A DNA stretch of 64,000 bases from Larkinella terrae (GCF_009668025.1 NZ_WJXZ01000007.1:333966-397965); one strand, 5' to 3'. Positions 1 to 8,253 are shown, counted from the first letter of the stretch. The notes: generated by a model not told the origin, from the letters alone. Translations and numbers: made by a program.

Positions 1-524
1 TCGAAAAGCTGCTTGAGGCTGCGAAATTCCTGACGGATCTGGGTTTCGTCGTCGGTGTTGCTTGCCATGCCCATCAATCCCACAATTCGGATATTGTGCA
101 GCTGCGCCAGTTCAGGATCTTTCAATACTGCCTCCGCTTCCGGTTCGTCGAAGCCAAATTTCGTTTCTTCCCGGGCAATGTGAATCTGGAGCAGGCAGTC
201 GATGACGCGCTGGTGTTTGGTCGCCTGTTTATTAATCTCCTGAAGCACTTTCAGGCTGTCGACCGAGTGAATCAGGCTCACGAACGAAGCCATGTACTTC
301 ACCTTGTTGGTTTGCAAATGACCGATCAGGTGCCATTCGATGTCGGCTGGCAGCAAAGGCTGTTTGTCGACCATTTCCTGGACTTTATTTTCGCCAAAAA
401 ACCGGCAGCCCGCGTCGTAGGCCTCCCGGAGCAATTCGACCGGTTTGGTTTTGGTCACGGCAATCAACCGGGTTTTTTCGGGTAGCTGGCTTTCGATCTG
501 GCGGATGTTCGCGGCAATTGTCAT
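1..524 (-). CDS. yggS: YggS/PLPBP family pyridoxal-phosphate homeostasis protein (3' end cut by window edge)
   Basis: The minus-strand frame opens with MTIAANIRQIESQLPEK and runs off the left edge after about 174 codons, so the C-terminal part (family length about 220-230) is missing. The N-terminal beta strand with IAVTKTKP carries the lysine expected to bind PLP. It is followed by GENKVQE, WHLIGHLQTNK and SVDSL, and near the edge by GLMGMASN, all hallmarks of the YggS/PROSC family. These cytosolic proteins bind PLP without known catalysis and buffer vitamin B6 and amino-acid pools. The ATG at 522-524 lies about 25 bp downstream of a TAnnTTTG promoter box on the same strand. It is transcribed divergently from the coiled-coil gene at 691. 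The family call is secure. Confidence 0.95.
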   Translation of the reverse strand, partial: MTIAANIRQIESQLPEKTRLIAVTKTKPVELLREAYDAGCRFFGENKVQEMVDKQPLLPADIEWHLIGHLQTNKVKYMASFVSLIHSVDSLKVLQEINKQATKHQRVIDCLLQIHIAREETKFGFDEPEAEAVLKDPELAQLHNIRIVGLMGMASNTDDETQIRQEFRSLKQLF

Positions 525-547
525 TGTCTGATTACTCAATTTTGGTG

Positions 548-555
548 CAAAGATA
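548..555 (-). promoter_or_regulatory. Bacteroidota -7 box for yggS
   Basis: Minus-strand TATCTTTG matches the Bacteroidota -7 consensus TAnnTTTG and lies 24 bp upstream of the yggS ATG. No clear -33 TTG is seen at the usual 19-20 bp spacing. Confidence 0.5.
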
Positions 556-623
556 GCGGATGCAACCGGATTCTCCCCGAAGCTGATTCGCGTAGTACGG
601 CTGGAAAATAATGCCGCAATTCA

Positions 624-654
624 TTGAAAAAAGGGTAGGAAACCCTTACTTTAC
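624..654 (+). promoter_or_regulatory. Candidate promoter of the coiled-coil gene
   Basis: TTG at 624-626, a 20-bp spacer and TACTTTAC at 647-654 approximate the Bacteroidota TTG-N19/20-TAnnTTTG promoter. The gene starts 36 bp downstream. The -7 box departs from consensus in its last base. Confidence 0.35.
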
Positions 655-690
655 GCCAACTAACACGAATCAAATCAAGTATTAACATCC

Positions 691-1635
691 ATGGAGTCGT
701 ATAACCAGGACCGACGCAACAATCGTAAAAACTACCTATTAGTGGCATTGGGGATTCTGGCTGCACTGAATTTGTTACTGCTCTATTTTTATTACCAGGA
801 GCGGCAAACCAATAAGGCTCAGCAAACTACCTTAACTGACAAAACCCAGGAAATGCTGGTCACCAAAACCCGGCTCGATTCCATTTCAACGCAACTGGAC
901 GCTAAAATTTCCGAAATCCAGTCGCTGGGTGGCCGCGTCGATTCCCTCCTGAAAGTGAAAGAGCAACTCGAAGCCGACAAACGAAACCTGCGGAATGTGG
1001 CGGCTTTTGACATCAAAAAATACGATGCAAAAATCAAGGGATACCTCTCCATTCTGGACGAAAAAGACAAGGAAATTGGTCGCTTAAAAGAGGAAAACAG
1101 CATTCTTACATCACAAAATCAAACGCTGACGGAAGAAAATACCAGCCTGAAAAATGAACGGCAGGCATTGAATGACACGGTGAACACCATTTCGGAGAAA
1201 AACCGGGAACTGGCCGAAAAGGTCACGCTGGCGTCGGCCCTGAAAGCTGAAAATCTGGTTGTTAACGCCATCAACCGGCGCGGGAAAGAGAGCGACGGGG
1301 GTGAATACCGGGCCCGGCGGATCGACAAGGTAAAGATCGCATTCCGGCTGTCAACGAATCCGCTGGCGCAACTGAACGAAAAAGAAATTTTCCTCCGGAT
1401 TCTGGACCCCAGCGGATCGGTGATTTCGGATATGGCCACGGGTTCGGGCCAATTTATTTTTAATGGTCAGGAAATGGTTTACACTGCGAAACAGACCATC
1501 ACCTACGACAATTCGGGGCAGCAGGTTGCATTTGTGTATGGCCGGGGCAACATTCCGTTCAAGGAAGGAACGCACCAGATCGAATTGTACTCGGAAGGCT
1601 TCAAAATTGGTCAGGGCGAGTTCACGGTGAAGTAA
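691..1635 (+). CDS. Membrane-anchored coiled-coil protein, function unknown
   Basis: This 314-residue protein has a short basic N-terminus, one hydrophobic helix at about residues 15-34 (LLVALGILAALNLLLLYFYY) and a long heptad-rich Lys/Glu/Asn/Gln segment at about 40-175 that should form a coiled coil. A C-terminal globular, beta-rich domain (about 200-314) ends in EGFKIGQGEFTVK. The layout predicts an inner-membrane anchor with the coiled coil and C-domain in the periplasm. Proteins of this shape are common, uncharacterised and often misnamed in Bacteroidota. I do not recognise a specific family. It is a single gene followed by the ribosomal operon promoter, so no partner is implied by position. 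Confidence 0.75.
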   Translation: MESYNQDRRNNRKNYLLVALGILAALNLLLLYFYYQERQTNKAQQTTLTDKTQEMLVTKTRLDSISTQLDAKISEIQSLGGRVDSLLKVKEQLEADKRNLRNVAAFDIKKYDAKIKGYLSILDEKDKEIGRLKEENSILTSQNQTLTEENTSLKNERQALNDTVNTISEKNRELAEKVTLASALKAENLVVNAINRRGKESDGGEYRARRIDKVKIAFRLSTNPLAQLNEKEIFLRILDPSGSVISDMATGSGQFIFNGQEMVYTAKQTITYDNSGQQVAFVYGRGNIPFKEGTHQIELYSEGFKIGQGEFTVK

Positions 1636-1702
1636 GCAGTTCATTGGGCGAAAGCCGGATCGGAGAGAGAACGGGCGGGTTATAAAAAAAACCGGTCTGA
1701 CC

Positions 1703-1733
1703 TTTCTCCTTTCCGGCTTTCTTCTTACCTTTG
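1703..1733 (+). promoter_or_regulatory. Promoter of rpsF-rpsR-rplI
   Basis: TACCTTTG at 1726-1733 is a full match to the TAnnTTTG -7 box, with a TTT (1703-1705) 20 bp upstream in the -33 position. The expected start of transcription near 1740 leaves a leader of about 35 nt before rpsF. Confidence 0.65.
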
Positions 1734-1774
1734 CGTCCTCATTTTGAAATCATTATCCATTTAACACAATTGTC

Positions 1775-2155
1775 ATGCAGTTCACAAAGAACTATGAGAC
1801 GGTGTTCATTTTAACTCCCGTTTTATCTGAAGCTCAGATAAAGGACACTGTCGACAAGTTCCGCAAAGTATTGACCGATAACGGCGCGGAAATTGTAAAC
1901 GAAGAGAGTATGGGTCTGCGCAAACTCGCGTACCCGATTCAGCACAAAAACACAGGTTACTATTTCCTGGTCGAGTTTACATCGGAAACGAAAGTTCCGG
2001 AAGCACTGGATGTTGAGTTCCGTCGCGATGAGCGCGTTATTCGCTACCTGACGACTGTTCTGGACAAGCACGCCGTTGCTTACAACGAACGTCGGCGGAA
2101 AGGACAACTGGGAAAAAGCAAACAACAAACTGAAAAAGCTGGAGAGGAGAAATAA
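1775..2155 (+). CDS. rpsF: 30S ribosomal protein S6
   Basis: This 126-residue protein begins [17 protein letters not shown], with the family core [20 protein letters not shown] and [13 protein letters not shown]6 binds 16S rRNA with S18 in the platform of the small subunit. It is slightly longer than the E. coli core owing to a basic C-terminal tail rich in Lys and Gln. It is followed after 2 bp by rpsR, so the two partners are translationally coupled. The usual ssb or dnaB neighbours are absent. Confidence 0.97.
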   Translation: MQFTKNYETVFILTPVLSEAQIKDTVDKFRKVLTDNGAEIVNEESMGLRKLAYPIQHKNTGYYFLVEFTSETKVPEALDVEFRRDERVIRYLTTVLDKHAVAYNERRRKGQLGKSKQQTEKAGEEK

Positions 2156-2157
2156 CC

Positions 2158-2409
2158 ATGAGCCTGCAGAACGAACCCGTTAGCAAAAACGAAAACCGCA
2201 AGAAATATTGCCGTTTCAAGAAATCCGGTATCAAATACATTGATTACAAGGATCCTAACTTCCTATTGAAGCTGTTGAACGAGCAGGGCAAAATCCTGCC
2301 GCGCCGGATCACCGGAACGAGTCTGAAATTCCAGCGCAAAGTGGGCCAGGCCGTTAAACGCGCCCGTCACCTCGCTTTATTACCATACGTAGGCGATTCT
2401 CTGAAATAA
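2158..2409 (+). CDS. rpsR: 30S ribosomal protein S18
   Basis: The product has 83 residues with the S18 core [33 protein letters not shown] and the basic C-terminal helix [13 protein letters not shown]. It forms the S6:S18 heterodimer that binds the central domain of 16S rRNA. It starts 2 bp after the rpsF stop. A single Cys near the N-terminus (KKYCRFKK) is too little for the zinc-ribbon variant. A heptamer-repeat hairpin separates it from rplI. Confidence 0.97.
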   Translation: MSLQNEPVSKNENRKKYCRFKKSGIKYIDYKDPNFLLKLLNEQGKILPRRITGTSLKFQRKVGQAVKRARHLALLPYVGDSLK

Positions 2410-2410
2410 G

Positions 2411-2512
2411 TTTACGGTTTACGGTTTACAGTTTATGGTTTTCGGTTCCTCTGCTCATTTTGAAACCGAAAACCGTATACCGAAAACCGTATGCCATGAA
2501 CTGAAAACTCAT
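2411..2512. repeat. Inverted array of 7-bp repeats inside the ribosomal operon
   Basis: Tandem degenerate GTTTACG/GTTTTCG heptamers (about 2411-2450) are followed by the same heptamers in inverse orientation (about 2460-2510), giving a long imperfect hairpin between rpsR and rplI. It belongs to the same architectural class as the elements at 13.3, 17.1, 26.3, 31.9, 36.6, 61.6 and 63.8 kb, although the unit sequence differs. Confidence 0.7.
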
Positions 2513-2519
2513 TCATATC

Positions 2520-2963
2520 ATGCAAATCATACTGAAAACCGACATCGCCGGACTGGGTTTTAAGAACGACACCGTTGACGTAAAACCCGGCTATGGCCGT
2601 AACTACCTGATTCCGCAAGGCTTTGCTGTCATGGCAACGGAATCAAATAAAAAAGTGGTTGCCGAAAACATTCGGCAGGCTGCACACAAAGCCGAGAAAA
2701 CCAAAAACGACGCTCTGGCCCTGGCCGAAGCCATCAGCCAGCAACCCATAACGATTCTGGCCAAAGCCGGTGAAAGCGGAAAAATCTTCGGTCGGGTGAC
2801 CAACACCCAGGTGGCCGATGCCCTGAAAGAAAAAGGATTCGACATCGATCGGAAGAAAATCACCATCGACGACGCCAAAGTTCTGGGCTCTTACAACGCC
2901 GTGATTAACCTGCACAAAGACGTGAAACAGACCATCAAGTTTGACGTCGTAGCAGCTGAATAA
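2520..2963 (+). CDS. rplI: 50S ribosomal protein L9
   Basis: A 147-residue L9 protein. The N-terminal domain carries LKTDIAGLGFKNDTVDVKPGYGRNYLIPQGFA, which matches the rRNA-binding domain and its GYGRNYLIP signature. A charged connecting helix (about 45-80) leads to the C-terminal domain with GKIFGRVTN and KKITIDDAKVLGSYNAVINLH. L9 binds 23S rRNA near the L1 stalk. It is the last gene of the S6-S18-L9 operon and is followed by a strong terminator. Confidence 0.97.
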   Translation: MQIILKTDIAGLGFKNDTVDVKPGYGRNYLIPQGFAVMATESNKKVVAENIRQAAHKAEKTKNDALALAEAISQQPITILAKAGESGKIFGRVTNTQVADALKEKGFDIDRKKITIDDAKVLGSYNAVINLHKDVKQTIKFDVVAAE

Positions 2964-3004
2964 TTCGTTGATTGATAGCGAGTTAGTCTATAAAATAATT
3001 TAGG

Positions 3005-3034
3005 GCGGTTCGGACTTTTTCGAACCGCTTTTTT
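3005..3034 (+). terminator. Rho-independent terminator after rplI
   Basis: GCGGTTCG (3005-3012) pairs with CGAACCGC (3021-3028), followed by six T. It ends the ribosomal operon 42 bp after the rplI stop. Confidence 0.85.
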
Positions 3035-3045
3035 GTTATCAATAC

Positions 3046-4059
3046 ATGGACTTTCGTACTGAACTATCACCGGAAAAACTTCCGGCTTTGATCCGGCCCG
3101 ACTCCCGGATCGTGACCATCGGCTCGTGCTTTGCCGAGGTGTTGGGACGCCAGTTGATCGATAATAAAGTCGATGTGTTGAGCAATCCGTTCGGCACCCT
3201 GTTCAATCCGGTATCCATCGCCAAACTTCTGCAGGCGGCCGTTGAGGGCACCGACCCGGACCCGGATCTGTACGTTGAACGCGATGGGTTGTGGTTTCAT
3301 TACGATTTTCATTCCTCGCTCTGGGACCGCAGCCGCGACGAACTGCACCTCCGCCTGACCGAAAGCCTGCGCCAAACCGGTGCGGCCCTGCGGAACGCCG
3401 ACTGGCTGGTGCTGACGCTGGGGACGGTGATGGTCTATCGCCATCTCGAAACCGGGAAGGTAGTGGCCAATTGCCAGAAAATGCCCGGTTTTCTGTTTGA
3501 AAAATACCTGTACACCTGCGAGCACACGCAGGTGGTTCTGACCGATCTCGTCAAAAAACTGAAGCGCTCCAATCCGAAGCTGCAGATTCTGCTGACCGTC
3601 AGTCCAGTGCGTCATACCCGGGATTCGCTGCCGCTGAATCAGGTGAGCAAATCGATTTTACGGACGGTGAGCCACGAGTTGACGGCTTGGCACGAGCAGG
3701 TGCATTATTTCCCGGCCTACGAACTGATGATGGATGATTTGCGCGATTACCGGTTTTACGAAGCCGACCTGATCCATCCCAATGCCGTTGCCGAAACCTA
3801 TATTTTTGAAAAGTTTGCCGAAAGCGCTTTTGATGACGAACTTCGCACGTTCCTGACGGAATGGCAAAACCTCCGGAAGGCGCTGGCGCATCGGCCTTTT
3901 CACGAAGGAACGGAGTCGTACCGGCGGTTTCTGGAAAATTTGCTGAAACAACTGGATGCGGTTTCGAAGAAAGTCGATGTGAGCCCGGAAAAGATGGAAG
4001 TCGAGCGACGGCTGCGGACTTTTAAAACGATTGATCCCGGCGCGAACCAGGCCGCTTAA
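3046..4059 (+). CDS. GSCFA domain-containing protein
   Basis: This 337-residue protein has the name-giving GSCFA motif at residues 26-30 (IVTIGSCFAEVLG), followed by NPFGTLFNPVSIAKLL, WLVLTLGTVMVYR and VSPVRHTRDSLPLNQVSKS. GSCFA proteins resemble the SGNH/GDSL hydrolase fold: the GSCF block sits where GDS lies, and DLIHPN near residue 247 would supply the Asp-x-x-His pair. Substrate is unknown; some relatives are implicated in polysaccharide acyl modification. No signal peptide is seen. It starts 12 bp after the upstream terminator and is followed 29 bp later by the Mrp gene, possibly in the same transcript. Confidence 0.9.
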   Translation: MDFRTELSPEKLPALIRPDSRIVTIGSCFAEVLGRQLIDNKVDVLSNPFGTLFNPVSIAKLLQAAVEGTDPDPDLYVERDGLWFHYDFHSSLWDRSRDELHLRLTESLRQTGAALRNADWLVLTLGTVMVYRHLETGKVVANCQKMPGFLFEKYLYTCEHTQVVLTDLVKKLKRSNPKLQILLTVSPVRHTRDSLPLNQVSKSILRTVSHELTAWHEQVHYFPAYELMMDDLRDYRFYEADLIHPNAVAETYIFEKFAESAFDDELRTFLTEWQNLRKALAHRPFHEGTESYRRFLENLLKQLDAVSKKVDVSPEKMEVERRLRTFKTIDPGANQAA

Positions 4060-4088
4060 TTCGCTGTTCATCCAACAGAACGCTACGT

Positions 4089-5198
4089 ATGTCAACTTAT
4101 AAGCTTACCAAAGAATCGGTGTTAAATGCCCTCGGGCACGTCGAAGAACCAGACTTGAAGCGCGATTTGGTCACGCTCAACATGGTGAAAGACATTGAAT
4201 TAGGAATTGATCAGGTGCGGTTTACCGTGGTGTTGACTACACCGGCCTGCCCGTTAAAAGAACTGATTCGAAAACGCTGTGTCGATGCCATTCACACCCA
4301 CATCGGCCCGGATATTGAAGTAATTGTGAACCTGACGGCGGATGTCAGCTCGACCCGATTCAATACACCGGTTTTACCGGGCGTGAAAAACATCATCGCT
4401 ATTTCTTCGGGAAAAGGCGGAGTTGGTAAATCGACCGTGACAGCCAATCTGGCGGTAGCGCTGCATAAATCCGGTGCGAAAGTCGGGATCATCGACGCCG
4501 ATATTTTCGGGCCCTCAATTCCGGTGATGTTTGGTGCCGAAGAACTGCAACCCGCTGTTGGACAGGTGAATGGCAAAAATATGCTACAGCCGATCCAGCA
4601 ATTCGGTATCAAACTGATGTCGATCGGTTTTCTGACGCCGAGAGACAACGCAGTGGTTTGGCGCGGTCCGATGGCAAGCCAGGCGCTGCGGCAGTTTTTT
4701 GGTGATACGAACTGGGGTGAACTGGATTACCTCCTGATCGATTTGCCGCCGGGTACGAGCGATATTCACCTGACGCTGGTACAAACCGTTCCGGTTACGG
4801 GCGCGGTGATTGTAACAACTCCGCAAAAGGTAGCTCTGGCCGACGCCACCAAAGGCCTCGCGATGTTTCGGCAGCCGCAAATAAACGTACCGGTTTTGGG
4901 CGTAATTGAGAATATGGCGTATTTTACACCCGCCGAATTACCGGATTCAAAATATTATATTTTCGGAAAAGGGGGTGGTCAGTTGCTGGCCGACAAGTTT
5001 GATGTTCCGGTCTTGGGGCAGATTCCGCTCGTGCAGAGTATTCGGGAAGCGGGCGACGAAGGAAAACCGGTAGTGACCGAAAATGATCCGGTGACCTCGG
5101 GCGCATTTCGCTCGGCGGCTGAAGCGCTGGCCCAACAGATTTCGGTTCGGAACGCAACACTTGACAAAACCCGGCCGGTCGAAATTGTTCGGCAATGA
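4089..5198 (+). CDS. mrp: Mrp/ApbC family Fe-S cluster carrier ATPase
   Basis: A 369-residue protein. Residues 1-90 form a MIP18/DUF59 domain (EPDLKRDLVTLNMVKDI, TTPACPLKELI). The rest is a deviant-Walker P-loop ATPase with SGKGGVGKST at 107-116, DADIFGPSIP and LLIDLPPGTSDIHLT. Mrp proteins bind and transfer 4Fe-4S clusters in the cytosol. In E. coli ApbC a CxxC near the C-terminus holds the bridging cluster. Here that loop reads ENMAYFTPAELPDSKYYIFG and has no cysteine pair. I recall this replacement in other Bacteroidota, so it is probably lineage-typical. The next gene encodes a NifU-type scaffold, which supports a role in Fe-S assembly. Confidence 0.93.
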   Translation: MSTYKLTKESVLNALGHVEEPDLKRDLVTLNMVKDIELGIDQVRFTVVLTTPACPLKELIRKRCVDAIHTHIGPDIEVIVNLTADVSSTRFNTPVLPGVKNIIAISSGKGGVGKSTVTANLAVALHKSGAKVGIIDADIFGPSIPVMFGAEELQPAVGQVNGKNMLQPIQQFGIKLMSIGFLTPRDNAVVWRGPMASQALRQFFGDTNWGELDYLLIDLPPGTSDIHLTLVQTVPVTGAVIVTTPQKVALADATKGLAMFRQPQINVPVLGVIENMAYFTPAELPDSKYYIFGKGGGQLLADKFDVPVLGQIPLVQSIREAGDEGKPVVTENDPVTSGAFRSAAEALAQQISVRNATLDKTRPVEIVRQ

Positions 5199-5275
5199 GC
5201 CAATTCGATTGGATTTAAGAGAGAAAAAACGTATTTTTACCATTAGTCACTTGACCACCTTTGTATAACGTTCGA

Positions 5276-5542
5276 ATGGAAACTGTACTGGATAACGAAA
5301 TATTAGTCGATCGCATCGAAAAGGCACTCAATAGCATTCGCCCTTATCTGGAAGCAGACGGTGGTAATGTCAAAGTGCTGGAAGTAACCAGCGATAAAGT
5401 GGTTCGGCTGGAACTGGTTGGTGCGTGCGGCTCCTGCCCCATGTCAACGATGACGTTCAAAGCCGGCCTGGAGGAAGCCATCCTGAAAGCCGTGCCGGAA
5501 GTTTCGCGGGTTGAAGCCATCAATCTGACCCCGGCTTTTTAA
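5276..5542 (+). CDS. NifU-like C-terminal domain Fe-S scaffold protein
   Basis: An 88-residue NifU C-terminal/Nfu domain: IRPYLEADGGNVKVLEV and LVGACGSCPMSTMTFKAGLEEAI, with the cluster-binding CxxC (CGSC). Such proteins carry 4Fe-4S clusters to apo-enzymes. I place the start at the ATG at 5276 (METVLDNEIL). The frame is open to a TTG at 5261, but that stretch overlaps a CACCTTTG box that may be the promoter, implying a very short leader. It follows mrp by 77 bp and a terminator follows. Confidence 0.92.
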   Translation: METVLDNEILVDRIEKALNSIRPYLEADGGNVKVLEVTSDKVVRLELVGACGSCPMSTMTFKAGLEEAILKAVPEVSRVEAINLTPAF

Positions 5543-5584
5543 TCATAATCAGAATCGTTCGGGTTCAAGTTTTAAAGACTTTTG

Positions 5585-5614
5585 GCCGCTTTCCATCGGA
5601 TAAGCGGCTTTTTT
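5585..5614 (+). terminator. Rho-independent terminator after the NifU-like gene
   Basis: GCCGCTT (5585-5591) pairs with AAGCGGC (5602-5608), followed by six T. Confidence 0.8.
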
Positions 5615-5629
5615 GTTATTTTGCGACAA

Positions 5630-5736
5630 TACCCACGGACTTTAGTTCGTGTATTTGTCTAAATAGAATAGACAACATTAACGCTAACTTTAGTCAATTA
5701 CATCTTTATACGCTCACTGACTAAAGTCCGTGGGTA
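5630..5736. repeat. 107-bp element bounded by perfect 17-bp inverted repeats (MITE- or REP-like)
   Basis: TACCCACGGACTTTAGT at 5630-5646 is repeated exactly in inverse orientation at 5720-5736. The AT-rich interior contains a smaller TGTCTA...TAGACA palindrome and a further ACTTTAGT half-copy near 5687. No ORF is present. The right end lies only 13 bp before the Ddl-like start codon, so the element supplies that gene's leader. It resembles a non-autonomous mobile palindrome; no transposase is nearby. Confidence 0.6.
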
Positions 5737-5749
5737 GTAGATACGTCCC

Positions 5750-7435
5750 ATGAAAATAGGAATCTTCTTCGGTGGCCCGTCGCGTGAACGGGAAGTCTCT
5801 TTTGCGGGCGGTCGTACAGCCCTGACCCATATCGACAAAGCGTTGTTTGAGCCTGTGATGGTGTTTGTGGATGGGTTGGGCAATTTTATTCTGATTCGGG
5901 AAGAATTCCTCCATAAAAGCTCCATTCGGGCTTTTTATCCCCGGCAAACCGACGGCCGGTTCAGCGTTTATATCGAATCGTTAGCGGAATTATCTGCTGA
6001 AGAGCAGGAAACGCAAATCAACGCGATTGGCCAGCGCATTCAGCCGCAGGAGTTTAGCCAGTATTTTGACCTCGTTTTTCTGGCCATGCACGGCCCCGAT
6101 TGTGAAGACGGCGGTATTCAGGGCTTGCTGGAATGGTACAAAATACCGTATACCGGACCGGGTTTGCTGGGATCAGCGGTAGGCATCAATAAAATTCTGC
6201 AAAACGAGCTGATTGCACTCGTCAACCGGCAGGAAAAAAAGATGTCGGTGCTGAGTCGTACGGCCTGGGATGGAGCGGATAAGGCCGGACTGTTTGAGTC
6301 GCTGCAAAACCGCCTGGGGCTGCCCATCGTCGTGAAAGCTCCGCATCAGGGCTCGTCCATTGGCGTGGTGATTGTTCGGGAAAACGATCTGAACAAATTT
6401 ATCCGGGCCGTCGATCAGTGTTTTTTCCGCCAGGAAATCGACCTGAAAGCGTGGAAAGGACTTTCAGAAGAAGAAAAGCTCATATTTGTGCAGGACATCA
6501 CCGAGCTGGATTCCGGCATTGCCTATCCGGTGGTGATTGAAGAAACCGGTGAGACCGTTTACCACCCGAGCCAACTGCTTGAAAAAACGGAATCCTGGGC
6601 GGCAGCGGGCAATGAGTCGCTGGTGATTGCGTCGAATAATGCCGAAGATGACGTGTTGTTTGAAGAATTCATCAGCGGGCAGGAGTTTTCGTGCGGGGTG
6701 ATTCAGGATGATGAGGGAACCGCCGTTGCCTTGCCACCGACCGAGATTTACAACGTTACGAGTTTCGATTTTAAATCCAAATACCAGTCCAATACCACCA
6801 AAAAGCGGATTCCGGTGGAAACCAGTCTGGAGCATAACCGCGAAATTCAGTTGAGTGTCGCCGAGGTATTTACCCGTTTAGGGATGAACGTCTGCGCCCG
6901 AATCGACGGTTTTTTAACTCCGGATCAGGATGACAAACCGGGCCGGGTGCTGCTTCATGATCCGAACACGATTCCCGGCATGTCGCCAACCTCGCTCATT
7001 TTCAAGCAGATGGCCGAAATTGGCCTGAACGTCACGCAGGCCATCACGTATTTTATCCGTCAGTCGCTGCGCGAACGCATCCGTTCCGGTAAGGACATTA
7101 TTCGGCTGCGTCAGCAACTGGCCGATCTGGATATTCGGATGGCCGACCGGAAAAATCTGCACGTACCGATTGAAGAATTTGTCGTGGATACTACCGCCGA
7201 GTCCATTGATGCAACCTGGCTGGAAGCAAAAGCCTGGTACGGTCTGCAGGCGGCTCAGGGGCAGGTAAAACCGGTTGTGGTGCTAAAAACCGCTCAGGAG
7301 CGGCACGAATTGCCCGTTAATTTGTTGTTTAAAGACGCGGTTTCTGACGTGCTCGAAGCGCTTGGCAAACCGGTTCATCCGTTAATTCTGGAAACGCGGG
7401 AGCGGGCCCGGACGATTACGGAACGATATTCTTAA
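5750..7435 (+). CDS. D-alanine--D-alanine ligase-like ATP-grasp enzyme, enlarged
   Basis: At 561 residues it is much longer than classical Ddl (300-370). Ddl signatures occur in order: FFGGPSREREVSFAGG at the N-terminus, LAMHGPDCEDGGIQGLLEW and IPYTGPGLLGSAVGINK, the ATP-grasp strand VVKAPHQGSSIGV, FEEFISGQEFSCGV, DFKSKYQSNTTKK, and the metal/substrate loop HDPNTIPGMSPTS. The extra length is an insertion after about residue 165, between the N-domain and the ATP-grasp core, and a C-terminal extension of about 110 residues after the catalytic loop. It is predicted to join an amino-acid carboxylate to an amine using ATP. Peptidoglycan D-Ala-D-Ala synthesis is possible, but a paralogous ligase with another substrate is as likely. 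No mur genes adjoin it. Confidence 0.8.
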   Translation: MKIGIFFGGPSREREVSFAGGRTALTHIDKALFEPVMVFVDGLGNFILIREEFLHKSSIRAFYPRQTDGRFSVYIESLAELSAEEQETQINAIGQRIQPQEFSQYFDLVFLAMHGPDCEDGGIQGLLEWYKIPYTGPGLLGSAVGINKILQNELIALVNRQEKKMSVLSRTAWDGADKAGLFESLQNRLGLPIVVKAPHQGSSIGVVIVRENDLNKFIRAVDQCFFRQEIDLKAWKGLSEEEKLIFVQDITELDSGIAYPVVIEETGETVYHPSQLLEKTESWAAAGNESLVIASNNAEDDVLFEEFISGQEFSCGVIQDDEGTAVALPPTEIYNVTSFDFKSKYQSNTTKKRIPVETSLEHNREIQLSVAEVFTRLGMNVCARIDGFLTPDQDDKPGRVLLHDPNTIPGMSPTSLIFKQMAEIGLNVTQAITYFIRQSLRERIRSGKDIIRLRQQLADLDIRMADRKNLHVPIEEFVVDTTAESIDATWLEAKAWYGLQAAQGQVKPVVVLKTAQERHELPVNLLFKDAVSDVLEALGKPVHPLILETRERARTITERYS

Positions 7436-7448
7436 AAACAACTGAATT

Positions 7449-8243
7449 ATGGATTTGCAATTGAGCGGAAAAACCGCCCTGGTAACCGGTTCGACGGCCG
7501 GGATTGGTTTAGCTGTGGCCAAAACACTGGCGCAGGAAGGAGCCGAAGTGATTCTGAACGGACGGAATCCGGAAAAAGTAGCGGCACTGGTCGACAAACT
7601 GTCGGGCGAACTGCCTGGCGCCAAGTTTCGGGGCATTGCGGCCGATTTCAGCAAAGCGGATGATGTCAATAAACTGTTGGCGGAGCTGCCGGAGGTCGAT
7701 ATACTGATCAACAACGTCGGTATTTTCGAACCCAAAAACTTTGCGGACATTCCGGATGAAGACTGGATGCGGTTTTTCGAGGTGAATGTCCTGAGTGGCG
7801 TCCGGCTTTCCCGTCACTATTTTCCCCAGATGCTGGCGAAAAACTGGGGCCGCATCATCTTCGTTTCCAGCGAATCGGCCCTTCAGATTCCGACCGAAAT
7901 GATACATTACGGAACCACTAAAACCGCCCAGCTGGCCGTTTCGCGAGGATTGGCTGAGCTGACCAAGGGCACCAATGTAACCGTCAATTCGGTTTTGCCG
8001 GGTCCCACTTTTTCCGAAGGTGTCGGTGATTTTATCGGCAATATGGCAACGATGAATCAGGTTTCGGTGGAAGAAATGGAGAAGGACTTTTTCAAGAATG
8101 CCCGCCCGACGTCCATTATTCAGCGGTTTGCGACCACGCAGGAAATTGCCAATATGGTAGCTTACCTGGTTAGTCCGCTCGCTTCGGCGACCAACGGTGC
8201 CGCTATTCGGGTCGACGGCGGGGTGACGAAGACGATTGCGTAA
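7449..8243 (+). CDS. SDR family NAD(P)-dependent oxidoreductase
   Basis: This 264-residue classical short-chain dehydrogenase has the Rossmann TGSTAGIG at residues 13-20, the NNVG strand (INNVGIFEP) and a Ser/Tyr/Lys active site (FVSSESALQIPTEMIHYGTTK). Its C-terminus, NGAAIRVDGGVTKTI, is typical of 3-oxoacyl-ACP reductase-like SDRs. The substrate cannot be read from sequence. It starts 13 bp after the Ddl-like gene and is probably co-transcribed. It converges on a broken minus-strand gene 10 bp downstream. Confidence 0.92.
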   Translation: MDLQLSGKTALVTGSTAGIGLAVAKTLAQEGAEVILNGRNPEKVAALVDKLSGELPGAKFRGIAADFSKADDVNKLLAELPEVDILINNVGIFEPKNFADIPDEDWMRFFEVNVLSGVRLSRHYFPQMLAKNWGRIIFVSSESALQIPTEMIHYGTTKTAQLAVSRGLAELTKGTNVTVNSVLPGPTFSEGVGDFIGNMATMNQVSVEEMEKDFFKNARPTSIIQRFATTQEIANMVAYLVSPLASATNGAAIRVDGGVTKTIA

Positions 8244-8253
8244 TACCGAAGAT

